A DNA stretch of 64,000 nt from Calvatia gigantea (GCA_025093985.1 JACAAK010000014.1:1736001-1800000); one strand, 5' to 3'. Shown: positions 11,471 through 23,650, numbered from the stretch's first letter. Numbers and translations are program-made. The notes: generated by a model from the sequence alone, not told the origin.

Positions 11471-12664
11471 CTAACGAGAAAATCTAGAAGAGCCTACGAA
11501 ATGAAACGCACCAATCAATTCAACCTGAACGCCCATATCACTGAGCTTATAGACGGTATTATTCCAGCCTTCAAAAAAGCGAGAGTCAGGCGGACATGAA
11601 AGCCCAACAGTAGCTTTCGTGAGGGATTGCCTTTCATCCTGAGGTGCCCCCGCTTGAACCCGGTCATGCACCATTTGTTCAAGGTAAGAACCCAATTTAA
11701 TGTCGGGATCGCACTTCCACAGCGCCAGCGCTCGCAATTTGGGAAGCAGGCTTCCCATCCCACTAAGAAGTTCCGAAGGATACATTACATTCGTGACTGT
11801 CAATTCCTCCAAATCCCTGACTTCATTCAGGATGTGGACGACAGAATCGACGGCGTAATCCGTGATGGATAGTGTTCTAAGTGAACACTCTGATAATTTT
11901 AGCATCTGTACCACGGCAGTGGCATAGATTCTGCTGAAGCCACGCTTAGAGAAAAGGCAGAGGGAGGATAACTTCGGCGTCCTCAGCACGTCGAAAATCT
12001 GGTTTGTCGTTGGGGAGTTGCTGATAACCTCGAGGTATTCGAGGTTATGAAGAAGAATCCGTCCCTGAATTTCGTCTGGTCGACAGACGTCCTTTATGGA
12101 TGTGAAGCTGACAAGAGAGGGCATGAGGGGCAGAATAGGAAGGAATTGTCGGAGACCGAAAGAAGTGAGATGTGTTATCTGGTGCCAGGGAAAGATGAAT
12201 AGGTCCTGTGGGCGCTCGAAATCATTGAGAGAAAGTCGGGTTAAGGATGGTGTCCCAGAGAATATCTGTAGCGGATACTCATGGGAGTCCCACTCCTTCC
12301 CCACTGCATTCAACTTAAGTGACTGCAGAGCGGGCAACCGCCCGCAGATGCCTGGTTCTAGAGCCTGAAGGACGGGGAGGTTGTTAAATGCAACGGATGA
12401 CCAACGGGAAGATTGCAGTGCAAGAAGCTTTCCAGTGGTGGGGGGTTGTGGGTTGGCGTTGAATGGGACTTTTCTCTGTTTTACCGTACATTTATCTCTT
12501 CTTCGATACTTCATGCACTCATCATGGTTGTTCAAAACACACGGTATAAGACCAACACAGAAGTATAGAATGTGCCAAAGCGAGAGTGTGAGCATGTGTA
12601 CGTGCATCGACCTTGGGGTGTGCGGGGATGCGGGGAAAGAGGTTGCGGCGACCACCATCACCAC
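11471..12664 (-). pseudogene. truncated F-box/LRR gene fused in frame to A-repeat sequence
   Basis: Codons from about 12430 down to 11471 correspond to the C-terminal 320 residues of the intact F-box/LRR copies (LLALQSSRWSSVAFNN onward), ending with the same stop. The F-box itself (SPIRRVPPEILGQIF) is missing. Upstream of 12430 the sequence switches to the A repeat, yet the frame stays open for about 78 more codons, giving a 397-codon chimeric frame. The A-derived part (with CVLNNHDECMKYRRR) has no recognisable domain and may not be translated. Residues shared only with the copy at 46-48 kb (GICGRLP, VGKEWDSHEYPLQ) show that the inverted copy is its closest relative here. Confidence 0.75.
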
Positions 12665-14538
12665 ACCATTCGTGGCAATTTAGGCAAACAGGGTGTTGTT
12701 CCATTTTTGGTGGGAGGGTGGCTATCGCTCCTTCGCTTAATCTTTCTTTGTGCTTTCGCGTCCCTGAAAAGCAAATAGCGATTACTTAGTGCTTTGACAA
12801 TCTCGAATTTGGGGGACAGTGATTTGCGCAACCGGTGGTTTTATACAAGGTTTTTTCGAGTGTGATTTTGATTTGAAAGAGTGAAAAAGAGCGGTTTTTT
12901 TACCAAAGACAGCTACTGAACACCCTGAACGCTCGCGCCGCCGCCTCAGCCTGAGAGGCAGATGTTTCATTTGTTTGCAAGTAGTTAAACTCGATCCAGT
13001 TGTTCGCGCTCCCAGCCAGAGAACTTCTCATCCAGCAATGGCTTGACTATCACATTGAGTCTCATCACTCAGCACTCAGCTGTCGTCCCAAAGTCGTTGC
13101 GCTCTGAATCAGAACCAAAACTGCAAGTAACATCTCAGAGTTCGGACGTAGTTGCGGCGCGTGCTCTTCCGGCAGTTAGTCCAAGTGCACGAAACCAGGG
13201 GGTGCACCTAGGCCCTACTATGATCCTTTGGCCAAATTCCGAGAATGAAAGGCAGGAGATACAACCTGGTTCCAAGACAGCATCCATAAATCAAATCGAA
13301 AGGTTGAAAAGCGCACTTGGGTGCTCCAACATAAAAGGGTACAAGCCCCACCTTGAGAGGATGCTCTCTTTCTGGCGCGGGCGGTTTTTTTTTGTATACT
13401 CATTCGCACGTCAGAAAACGGATGGATTGCCCCAGAGGACATCGCACAGTATCAGGACGGGGTTTTCCGAGATTTCCGCCACTGCAAGCAAGGGTAAAGG
13501 AGCAAGGAAAAGCGTCCATCCTTTCACCTGACACGGTAGTTAAAAATGTACCCTTACGAAAATAAATTTGGAGCATTCCAACACAAAGATGGGCGGGATT
13601 TCTGCCACTCTACAATTCTTGTGGCTGAACACCCCTCCTGATTGCAACGGTTGATACCAGCAAACACATACTTAACTTACATTGTCCTCATTTCCGAAGT
13701 CCAAATTTCCGGTGCTCTCGCGCGCTAATAGATTAGCATTTGAAATATCTGTCCACCACAATTATGTGGGATCCGCACTGGAAGAGTTGAAAAAGCAAAA
13801 GCGGTAGGTATTTGTCCAGCCTTAATACTTTGGGTTGACTGCTCGTAGCACGAAGTTCTATGCCAAGGTCTAAGGGCCGTGGGTTGTTGCAAGGTGAGAG
13901 ATTATTTGCACCAGGTGATAGAGCAGGAACAAAGATTAAGGTCTACGACTGTCGGCGCAGTACATAACGATTAGTGAGGGTAGGGAAGACAATAATGCTC
14001 ACGACTCCAAGGAACTTCCCCTTCCTGTCTGCCACAAATGAATGCATTCTTCCTCTCAGGTGTGCTCCCGCAAATGACAACATTCAGGTCAGGATAGTCC
14101 AGCTGAAGTGATCGCAGCTCGGCCATAAATTGCTGCAAGGCACGAGAGGAACTTGGGGACTAAGGTCACGAACAGTCGTGAGAATGTTACACTTTGCCTA
14201 CCAAGTATGTTACCTCCTTACCAGTCTTTCCTCACCCCACTTTGGACCAGGATTATGACGGAAACAAATAGGCTTGTTTCTTCCACAGTCCAGGTGGTCT
14301 AATTTAAGGTCTCGCAACGGAACCTCTTTGATTAGTCCTCGGTTTTCTAGTTCTTCCGGGAAACACTATCAAGTGACAGTCAGCGATCAAAGGCTGTCAT
14401 GTAAATATGAACAAGTCATACACGCCAGAACTGGAATAACCATTCAGTAAAAAGACCTCCACGCCCATCATACAGAGTGACGTCAGCAGTGTTGATCCGA
14501 CTTAGAACATCCAGGCATTCGGATCGATCTTGTTGGGA
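12433..14538. repeat. A repeat, copy 2
   Basis: The counterpart of 7262-8834. It begins at the junction with the truncated F-box gene and runs into the NACHT gene. It contains about 325 bp (13996-14320) absent from copy 1, and extra sequence near 12660-12830. No protein is recognised except the NACHT C-terminus from 14416. Confidence 0.85.
13996..14320. other. ~325-bp segment present only in A repeat copy 2
   Basis: Sequence on both sides matches 8618/8620 in copy 1, but this block has no counterpart there. I see no terminal inverted repeats, no clear target-site duplication and no coding potential. It is either an insertion in copy 2 or a precise deletion in copy 1. Confidence 0.55.
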
Positions 14539-16256
14539 GTAGAACGGCCCTCCCCGGGGAAACTTAAATTCACCGGTTACAATGTGAAACAGACTGTCCT
14601 GGGCGTCCAGCTTCAGATACCGGTAGAAATTCAGCCCCCTGATTCTTGATAGTTCAGACGTATATCGGGCCCACTTTGTGTCCCAGGGTTTATCAAGATA
14701 CAGTCTGACAAGGGAGCGGGTGATATCGTCAAAGGCATCAGCACGGTCGATGGAAAAGTCCTTGGATCTGGTCGAGTCATCGAGGTAGTCAGCAAATGAG
14801 GCATGGAGAAATGACACCCTGGATTTGTGTGCACGTTCCCGGCGTGGGATTTCAAGTACGGAATGGAGTTTGTGGAGAGAGGCGTATACAATATTTTGTT
14901 CGAGGCCGAGGATGATGGACGCTCCCATGACGCTGTCAGAATTGAGGGTGTATGAAAACCCCTTGCGGAAATGGCCAGGCAGCGTACAGAGGGCAAATGC
15001 GAGAACTCGTTTCGAAGTACGCCATAACATTGGCGGAATGGATGTAAGGATTTGCGTATACAACGCGTCTAGAAGTGCAAAGGGGTGATCATCAGTCACT
15101 GGAACGTCCAAATGATCGATGACGGATAAAAGCAGGTTTAGTCGAGACATTGGATCGGCGTGATCTGGGTTTCCCATAAAACGAACTGCAGTTGTTGCAA
15201 ACACAAAGAGGCCCAATGTGCCATTGGAAAGCTTCAGAAATTGCGTTTCACTTGGCCAATTTGGGGGGATGTGCGAAAACCGTTTCCGGAGAGCCTTGAA
15301 GCTCGCGTTCAAGTAGCATTCGACGTCCCGACAGGCTTCGGTAGAGTTAACCGGGATATACTCTGGCCAATAGCTTGGAGCAATCGCCTCGTCGTCGAAC
15401 GTAGCTACTGTGTGGGGTTCTGGTCAACTCGTGATGGCCCACAGGAGGGGTGCATTGGGAAAGCTGAGAACGAACTCGCTAACAAGCTGTACGATTTCAC
15501 TTTGCTGATCCACTCCTTCACACTCATCCAACCCGTCCAACAAGACCCCCCAAGGACCTTCACCCTTTCCAAATTGTTCTGTGATGTAAGCTCGGTAGGC
15601 AGGGATTTTCGTAGCCAGCTGGAAAGCAACAGTGGTGAAAACGCGCTGAGGGTCATTACGATTATTGGGCCTTGAGAAGAACAAGGTTGCTCCAAGACGC
15701 TTGGAGGCGGCGAGGGACTCGGCAAAAGTCTGAATCACAGCGGATTTGCCAACACCAGCGGGTCCGTACAGCCACAGAAGGGCTTTCTGCCGCCCGTTGT
15801 CATCGAACCATGAATTGAGCTTCCCGTTGAGTTCAACCCGGGTGCCGGGATGGCACCGAGGTGGGGGGTCACGGGCGGAAGAGTCGTATTCTGCGCCGTC
15901 AATAAAACACTTGGAAAGTGCATTCATCGCTACAGAAAAATAAGCTGTTAGTTAACGGAAATGGTGATGCCCATGCTTGCGTGTCTTACCTTGAGTGATA
16001 ACGTCGCGATCTCCCTCGACGTTGTAAAATGTGGAATTACTGACAACAAAATCATGGGCTCTGGAGAAGAAACCAGTGCCTGCACTGGTCGCTAGAGAAG
16101 TGTGAGTTTCACGAGCGGGTGTGGGAAAGAATCCGGGCACTTACCACTTGAAGAGAATCGTACCCCGTCTAACGCGGTTGGTTGGCCTGGATGAAATATC
16201 CTTGAAAACAGGGTCTTCATCCTTGCCCTTTTTGAACGGTGTATGGATCCTTGCAT
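14416..16256 (-). pseudogene. NACHT NTPase (NLR-like) gene, cassette copy 2, with premature stop
   Basis: NACHT proteins are signal-transducing NTPases of fungal NLR-type receptors. Three exons fit: 16256-16145, 16091-15990 and 15929-14416. The second exon encodes GTGFFSRAHDFVVSNSTFYN, a motif common at the N-terminus of agaric NACHT proteins. The third holds Walker A YGPAGVGKSA and Walker B VLLDGLDECEG, followed by the winged-helix-like region (FLKLSNGTLGLFVFATTAVR). A single TGA at 15426-15424, in a context that normally reads ITSRPEP, interrupts an otherwise open frame. About 30 residues usual between YRAYITEQ and the Walker B strand also seem to be missing. No WD40, ankyrin or TPR repeats follow; the protein ends in a short tail of about 70 residues. 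A transition from CGA to TGA would explain the stop. Confidence 0.85.
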
Positions 16257-16529
16257 ATGTCACCGAGGTATATGAGTACTAGGAGAATTGTGGTTTGGAG
16301 GTTGTAAGGGAGGAAAGGGCTGTAGGCCCATCATGTTACCTTTGATAGGTGATTGATATAAATCTATTATGTCATGCTCATCTACACAAAGTCAGAGTGT
16401 CAAAATAGAACTTCTGCTTGCAAGGCACATTGCAGCAGTGAATTTGGGGGGATCTGAAAAAGGAAAACTCATTGTATTTTTCTTTCTCACTGAAACATCC
16501 CAGCAAAGTAAGTCAAGAGCCTGATGTAC

Positions 16530-18280
16530 CTAGTGTTTCCAAGTTGTGAGGTAGTGCTCTGGTAGCCATTCTGGCGCCTTCCATTCGTTCCCTATTATTT
16601 TGGATGCAATCATCCCTGCTACAACTTCAGCTCTTCAGAGCACGGTCAACCATTTTGCGTGGAAACGGGGTAAGAGTGAACGTACGCAGCAAAGGCTCGG
16701 GGCATCCCATGACCCGTAAATCCCGCAGCGATATATTGACCTTCCAACCCCTCAAGTGGACCTACAATAGGCGCACTGTTGGGTGTAAAGCCCATGATAC
16801 CAGTCTACTAAGTGGTGAGTACTTAAATTGCCTGTCCAGCTGCTAAATTCCAAGAACTCACCCATTCCATCTCAGGCTCCCTGCCTTCCTCAAATATTCC
16901 CGTACCCGCAAATAGATCCGGCAAAAACCCTCGCAAGGTTTTGCTCACCTGTTCATTGAGCACGCTGTCATCCATCGTGTACTGATCCAACCCAGGACCG
17001 GCTGTATCACGCCCTCCTCCAAGGATCACCAATGGTGGCTTGTATTCCTTCTCATCCTTCTCTTCTGGTCGAGGGAACCAGTACTCATAGCCCCAATTCG
17101 CTTGCCAGGAACGACGCTGGAGACGCTCAAGCGAGGTTTTAGCGCGGAGTGCAATGACTTGGCCTCGCGTTGGTATGATGCGATCTTTAAACTGTGGTAG
17201 CAGGTACGATGCATACGCATTAGTGGCGTGGACAACGTTCTTGCAGGTGAGTGCACCCCTAGGGGTCGTCACAATCCATTTCTTGTCTTGATATGTTGAA
17301 GAAGGGGGAGTCAGGGTAACGGACGTAACAGGTGTGAGAGTGTGTAGTTTCAGTCTGAACGGTGATTTCGCAGAGAATGAGATGTTGTAAAGACCAGAGA
17401 CAAGCTTGAGCGGCCAAAGATTATATGAGGGAAAGAAGACGCCTGGGTAGTTGGTTCCGTAGGTCTGATGGAGCATAAATATGAGCAATACGAAACATGA
17501 AGGCGGGAAAACATGGCGCAGACCTCAAGTACCGTCTGCCTGTCCAAGAACTTGACATCCTTCAGGCCTACACCACCCTCCTTAGCATCTTCATAGTCTT
17601 GCGAGGCAAGCGAGGCCTCTTCCTCGGTGTAGAACAGCGTGACGTGATCGCCCTTCACAAGGTCAACGGCTTCAGTCCACCCATGCGAGCGAATGGTATC
17701 AACAATCGACGAGGAGACATAATCCTCGAGGAGATAGGTCTTTCTGGCATTCTCTGGCCCATAAGCACGCTCTCGCCGTGCGTAGCCATTGAAGGGGTTG
17801 CGAGTGAGGTGGCCGCCGTTTCTCCCCGTTGCACCCGAACCTAAATGTATTGGAAAGAGGTTGCTAGCACGGTCAATGCCCGTTTGACGTTCATTCAGAG
17901 TACGAGAGGTGGAGGTGCTCACAGAACTCGCGTGCTTCCAATACGACAACCTTGATATCGTCCCCTGAATAACCTTGAGTGTCTAGTTGTCGTTGGAGAT
18001 GGTATACCGCCGAAATTCCTGTAATTCCAGATCCAATAACACACACGTTTACATCCTCATTTCCAAAACCCAAATTTCCGGTGCTCCCCTCGCGTGCTAG
18101 TGGGTTGGCATTTGGGGTATCTGTCCAATACGATTTGGTGGGACCCGACACTGGAAGAGTCGACCACGCTGGTCGGGGCTGAGAATTATTAGAAAGCAAG
18201 AAGGGTATTTGTTCGGCCAAGATTTGGGTATTTGTTATTGCGAGTATTGTGAGGACAATAATGCAGGATCCTATGGGCAT
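16530..18280 (-). CDS. FAD-dependent oxidoreductase (DAO family), cassette copy 2
   Basis: A 499-residue flavoprotein with five exons: 18280-17923, 17840-17524, 17464-16862, 16804-16686 and 16632-16530. The signal peptide, GSGITG nucleotide-binding loop, SGATGRNGGH block and FTGHGMPRAFA motif are intact. The predicted protein is identical to the inverted copy at 48.5 kb over every exon compared, and a few percent different from copy 1. The last intron uses an AAG acceptor (16633-16635), needed to keep AEVVAGMI in frame. It lies 273 bp from the NACHT start and 667 bp from the F-box stop, all three transcribed in the same direction. The three could be co-regulated, but fungal genes are normally monocistronic. 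Confidence 0.9.
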
Positions 18281-18947
18281 TGGCGAAAGGTTGACCCCGC
18301 TCGGAGGTGGTCGAGGTTCGAGTTAAAAGGCTTAAATAATAAATATAACTAAAGGCGGTCCGCAGAACCGGAACTGATGCGATGACAGTGCAGGGTTGCC
18401 CCACACGGACAAAGGTGGTTGTAGAGGGTTGTGGTCGTCCCTCTGCCACTTCTAGCACCCACATAGCTCCCAAGCAGCCAGACTAGCAACTATTTGCAGG
18501 GGGAAATGAAGTCTCACAAGTGTTCACGACAGGAGATATCCTAAGTTTCTAATGTCACGGGGAATGAGATCCCCTGGGTACTGTGGGTACGGGGAACAGC
18601 CGGAAGGACAACCTCTAAGACCGATAAACGGCGTCAAAAAGAGGGCATCCCAAAAGCAAGGCTGAACGTTAAATGTCTTGTTATCGGCGATCCATGGTTC
18701 TAGACGCTATCACGTCGAAATGCAACGTTTTCAATGTGGCGTCCTTGCGTAGCCGCTTCGGAAGTCCTGACGCCACCTAAAATATTTTCCTCGTCCTCTC
18801 CTTGACAGTAACCAGAAGCTTTTCCCAGTCTGCCGAAACACTGTTAATAACCCAAGAGCAACGCAGAGGGATACACACGAATAGAATTATATCTAAGCAG
18901 AAAATTATACCAAGGGGATACACGTCTAAGAAGAAAACCTCCGGAGT

Positions 18948-20633
18948 CTAACGAGAAAATCTAGAAGAGCCTACGAAATGAAACACACCAATCAATTCAA
19001 CCTGAACGCCCATATCACTGAGCTTATAGACAGTATTATTCCAGCCTTCAAAAAAGCGAGAGTCAGGCGGACACGAAAGCCCAACAGTAACTTTCGTGAG
19101 GGATTGCCTTTCATCCTGAGGTGCCCCCGCTTGAACCCGGTCATGCACCATTTGTTCAAGGTAAGAACCCAATTTAATGTCGGGATCGCACTTCCACAGC
19201 GCCAGCGCTCGCAATTTGGGAAGCAGGCTTCCCATCCCACTAAGAAGTTCCGAAGGATACATTACATTCGTGACTGTCAATTCCTCCAAATCCCTGACTT
19301 CATTCAGGATGTGGACGACAGAATCGACGGCGTAATCCGTGATGGATAGTGTTCTAAGTGAGCACTCTGATAATTTTATCATCTGTACCACGGCAGTGGC
19401 ATAGATTCTGCTGAAGCCACGCTTAGAGAAAAGGCAGAGGGAGGATAACTTCGGCGTCCTCAGCACGTCGAAAATCTGGTTTGTCGTTGGGGAGTTGCTG
19501 ATAACCTCGAGGTATTCGAGGTTATGAACAAGAATCCGTCCCTGAATTTCGTCTGGTCGACAGACGTCCTTTATGGATGTGAAGCTGACAAGAGAGGGCA
19601 TAAGGGGCAGAATAGGAAGGAATTGTCGGAGACCGAAAGAAGTGAGATGTGTTATCTGGTGCCAGGGAAAGACGAATAGGTCCTGTGGGCGCTCGAAATC
19701 ATTGAGAGAAAGTCGGGTTAAGGATGGTGTCCCAGAGAATATCTGTAGCTGAAACTCGAGAGAGTCCCACTCCTTCCCCAATGCATTCAACTTAAGTGAC
19801 TGCAGAGCGGGCAACCGGCCGCAGATGTCTGGTTCCAGAGCCTGAAGGACGGGGAGGTTGTTAAATGCAACGGATGACCAACGGGAAGATTGCAGTGCAA
19901 GAAGCTTTGCAATTTCAAGGAGACGTTCATCTGCATCGAAGACAAATTTCAAGGGCCTTGAGCGGGAATGGGATATACAGTCTGTGGTAAGTCGATGGAT
20001 TTGACGCAGTACCGTATCTGCGTTCCTCTCGCTAGGTCGGCTGAAGGGTTGACGGATAATATTGAACTCGGACCACAGTTCAGAATAGGATAGAGCAACG
20101 TCCCTCCAGAAACGACACACGCGCAACAGGGTCCAAAGTTCAACATTCTCCAGAGCGTCATCTCCAAAACATATGGGCTCGGAAAGGGCCCGTAACTCGA
20201 GAAATATCTGGCCCAAAATCTCTGGAGGGACCCGTCTAATGGGAGAAAGCAAGCTTTCCTGGCACGTCAGGTAATTCTTGACATTCTCTTGCCTCCGCTC
20301 TAAATTTGCGAGCGTATCCTTTACATGCTGGATCTCAGTCTCGAGAGAAAGAAGTTCGGATTTGCCACGTGCAATGGACCTGAGGATATCCTGTGTTTGG
20401 GAAGACGAAGGCTCGCTATTCGAGCGAGCCAAGACAGGATTAATGGCAAAATTGCGCAGAATCGAGCAATCCTTTGTCGTTTGTGCATGAGGGAGCCCCG
20501 ACATCTGTCTTCGAACGAGCGAACGAACGTCAGGATGTTCAGATTTCAACGAAAGTAATGCAAAAGGGTAGGCACCTTTGCGAGTTCTTGTGCCCTTGAT
20601 GAATTGTTGGCGAATGAGGTCGGGAACAGAAAG
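18948..20633 (-). CDS. F-box/LRR protein, cassette copy 2
   Basis: F-box proteins are substrate adaptors of SCF ubiquitin ligases. After a basic start and a short coiled coil (KSELLSLETEIQHVKDTLAN) comes the agaric-type F-box SPIRRVPPEILGQIFLEL. A leucine-rich C-terminal half follows with irregular LRRs (LTRLSLNDF, LEYLEVI, LRTLSITDY, LEELTV, LRALALWK). At least 533 residues. The frame stays open upstream of the first obvious codon as far as a good 3' splice site (ttttctgtag, complement of 20634-20643), so at least one 5' exon is missing from this call; I could not place it with consistent phase. Members of this family expand rapidly in agarics and their targets are unknown. Confidence 0.82.
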   Translation of the reverse strand, partial: LSVPDLIRQQFIKGTRTRKGAYPFALLSLKSEHPDVRSLVRRQMSGLPHAQTTKDCSILRNFAINPVLARSNSEPSSSQTQDILRSIARGKSELLSLETEIQHVKDTLANLERRQENVKNYLTCQESLLSPIRRVPPEILGQIFLELRALSEPICFGDDALENVELWTLLRVCRFWRDVALSYSELWSEFNIIRQPFSRPSERNADTVLRQIHRLTTDCISHSRSRPLKFVFDADERLLEIAKLLALQSSRWSSVAFNNLPVLQALEPDICGRLPALQSLKLNALGKEWDSLEFQLQIFSGTPSLTRLSLNDFERPQDLFVFPWHQITHLTSFGLRQFLPILPLMPSLVSFTSIKDVCRPDEIQGRILVHNLEYLEVISNSPTTNQIFDVLRTPKLSSLCLFSKRGFSRIYATAVVQMIKLSECSLRTLSITDYAVDSVVHILNEVRDLEELTVTNVMYPSELLSGMGSLLPKLRALALWKCDPDIKLGSYLEQMVHDRVQAGAPQDERQSLTKVTVGLSCPPDSRFFEGWNNTVYKLSDMGVQVELIGVFHFVGSSRFSR

Positions 20634-23600
20634 CTACAGAAAATTGACGACGAGCGCTCGTCCAACGTTCAACCTCTCCACTGAGGCAAATTCCGAAAGG
20701 GTTCACCGCTCTGTTCGTGACGCCAACCCTGATGCATCATGCATTGTTTGATGATGATTCCAGAACCAAACTACTCTTCCAGCATGAAGAGGAAGGTCAT
20801 TAGTCGCTACCATAGTACGAAGCGGACCTGTTGTGTTAGAGGAGGAGAGAGAACTGCTTATTCGAAAGCCTCCTTATGTTTCTGCCGACGATAAATTAAA
20901 ATAGATCCATCAATGGATCACTGGCCTGGGAATAACATGCCATTAATCTCGCTCTTGTGAAGTCATCGACGATTCGAGCCAACGATAACGCTGCTTGTTG
21001 ACAGAGAGGAACATGCAGATATACAGTAAGGCTGCCCAAACCGCTCAAGCTGGCAATAATAGGCGCTGGACCTTCGGCACTCTACGCTACGTCTCGCATA
21101 CTCTCCTTGGTACCACGCACACTTCCCCACTTGTCCATGTCCATCCCTTCGATAGGCTATGGGCTCTCCATGGGCTTGTCCGTTATGGTATCGTATCAGA
21201 AGTCAAGGTGAGAGCTTGCCACAAGCGCTATTCATCGGACGTGTCTCCACTTTTTACGGAACCGCACTTACAAGTTCGACGTTACCGCGACGGACCCCAG
21301 AGGTGGCGTACTACACATGCGACAGAGCTGCATATGTAACAATTACTCACACGTCCTTTTCGCTACGGGATGCACCTCCCAGCGTTCACGATGAAAGAGC
21401 TCCGGGAACTCATCAACCTCCCTGACGCGTCATGGCCCCTCCATCCTCAAACCCTCCCCTGACTTCACACTCACCTGCCAACAATCCCGTACCCTCCAAC
21501 TCCTCAACAAAGTTCCAAGAACGCGTTCGGCAACACATTCAAAACATGGTCTTTCGAGTTTTATCACTCCCCAACCGGGCTCGTAGTCCCGCCTAACCCG
21601 TCTTCAAGTATAGATCTGTCACTGGCACATACGATTATTGACCCGAAAACTCAACGAGTGGTTGCCTACGGGCGAGTCATCGACGATTTCTACTCCGCTT
21701 GTGGCTACATCTCTTGGGTCCCATGGTGAACCCACTGCATCGTTTTTCGACCCGGGACTTGAACACTTGTGCACCTTCGGCGGGGGGATCATCGCTGGTG
21801 AAGGACACGCGCTTGAAAGCATGTCTGCGTCCGGATTGGCTGCGACGGGTGCGAAATGCGTGTTGGCGTCAACGACGATCAATCCAAACCCATACATAAA
21901 TCACTATTATAATAGAAAGCGGATAAATTGAGTTGGAGGAGCGGAAACTTACTCGAAAGCTCCGTCAAGTTTTTGTTGATAGTACTAAATTAAAATAGAT
22001 CCACCAGTGTATCACAGACTGGAACTATCGGGCCATGGTTTCAAAATGGGAAACGAATGAACGAGCATTCGCGGTCACGTGTTCGTTGCGAAAGCCCTCC
22101 ACCGCGAAGGTACTCATCCAACTCGCAATGGTTGACAGCAACAAAAGATCTTGTCAAGCCGAGGAAAAATATACCAGGGAGGGGTTGAGTGTTGTGATAT
22201 CCTCCAATTATGATCGATTGATCCTTAACCGCCGTTTGTGGTCGCGAATTGCATTGCTTTGCGGAAAGGGTGGGGCGGAAAGGCGAGACCGGGTATTGGC
22301 TGCAATGCACGACAAATGGAGACCACGCGGGCACCCTGGTTTGGGTCACACATACCTCGTCGTCGAAACGGCTGACTTCGTACTTTGGCCGATGTTGAAT
22401 TTCATATGCAACCAACGGCCCAGCGCCCCTTTGACGTGTCTCAATACAAGATCACAACTTCAGAAAAGTGCCACAAACTCACCTGCGCAATCACGACATG
22501 ACAATATTTGCTTTGTACCAATCAACCTGGGGTCTACACTCGCCTCCCCGGCAGGTCCGACGCTCCCCTTCTGGAGCTTCCCAAATTTCCGGCTCACGTT
22601 CCCTTCAACTGCTGATCAACATCTCCAGGAATAACTCCATACGTATCACTCACCGCTGTTCCATCACCACAGTAGAGAAAATTTTGCATGACCTGAATCT
22701 TTCATAGTAGCTTGGAGCTCTTCATCGCTGAGGGTTGGTAGTGTGAAAGCTTGAAGATCAAGAAGGGAAGTGGAAGTCACTTGATTAACAGGATGGATGG
22801 TGTGCGAGTGTAATCACCTGTCCAAGATGTAGAAGTATAGCCGTTGGGTTGAAACACGGTCGGCAGGGAGTGATAAAGGGGGATGACATTTGTCCCTGGC
22901 TTGGTAGTGTACTGGGGGAAGATGAAGTTCTTGTGGGAGACGGCGACATAACCCCTCCCACCCCTTCCAAAAAGCATACGGAGGGTTTCAACGGGACCAC
23001 GAACCTCCTCTCAGGGGAGGCGTCGGATGAAAGTACCGATACTGCAACTAGGATGGCATCAGCAGTGCACCAGAGAGAAACCCATGACGACTTACAAATC
23101 TCCGTTCTTTCCCCCTGGGCTGAAGCACTGAAGCGGGGACCATGGTTCCTCAACTATTCTTAAGCCACCATCAAGGAAGACGAAAAGGGACATACCCCAA
23201 TCACGGCATCATAATAACCATGGTCTCCACATTCAGGCAACCCGCCAACTTTGCCCGCGCGTTGGAGTACTACTGGAATATAGACATGTCTGCGGTGTGT
23301 GTGGAGATGGAGATAGTATAGTAGTCATAGCCAAAGAGGTCGGTTTTCTGAGCAGAATGGGTATGTCGCGTTGGGACTCAGAGAATGGGCAGGTGGAGGT
23401 TTTGACATTGTGGGTGCTTATGTAATAGACACCCAGTTGCGGAGAGTGGCCTTCGATCCGGGGCCTCCCATTATCTAGAACAACCACCCCCCCCCCCCGC
23501 AAGGACGCTAAGAATGAAATAAGTCAAGGTACACTCAGCAGAGTATGACAAGGTATGCCTCCCCTTCCAAATTCGTTTTCCATGCATGCAACGCCAACGG

Positions 23601-23650
23601 CAACAATTTTAGGAAAGGTGAAACTCGTCCAATACGCTGTGACAACAGAT
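20634..23650. repeat. inner left arm: gene relics without a readable gene
   Basis: No frame longer than 200 codons exists, but fragments look protein-like. One is FDRLWALHGLVRYGIVSEVKV near 21150-21200. Another is FEFYHSPTGLVVPPNPSSSI followed by HTIIDPKTQRVVAYGRVIDD around 21560-21690 on +. On the complement, near 22050-23470, are pieces such as GYVAVSHKNFIFPQYTTKPG and DTYGVIPGDVDQQLKE. They suggest at least two decayed genes I cannot name. Two diverged ~80-bp copies of the same motif (20880-20960 and 21950-22030) lie inside. The block recurs twice in the right arm. Confidence 0.6.

Larger units (their letters stand above)
14585..23650. repeat. left arm of ~9.07-kb inverted repeat
   Basis: Pairs with 43150-52217 in reverse complement. 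For the outer 6 kb the two coordinates always sum to 66802 (for example 15927/50875, 18280/48522, 20549/46253), so there is no net indel across NACHT, FAD and F-box genes. Further in, the sum drifts by only a few bases (66804-66844). The outer edge is sharp: gtttca is the last shared hexamer (14585-14590 and 52212-52217). Confidence 0.93.

Noticed and set aside
14416..15312. Second half of the NACHT gene as a separate gene
   Set aside because: It is in the same frame as the first half with only one stop codon between, and matches the continuation expected after the NTPase core.
7262..20633. Cassette as a transposable element
   Set aside because: No transposase, terminal repeats or target-site duplications seen at the edges of the three copies, whose ends differ; segmental duplication fits better.
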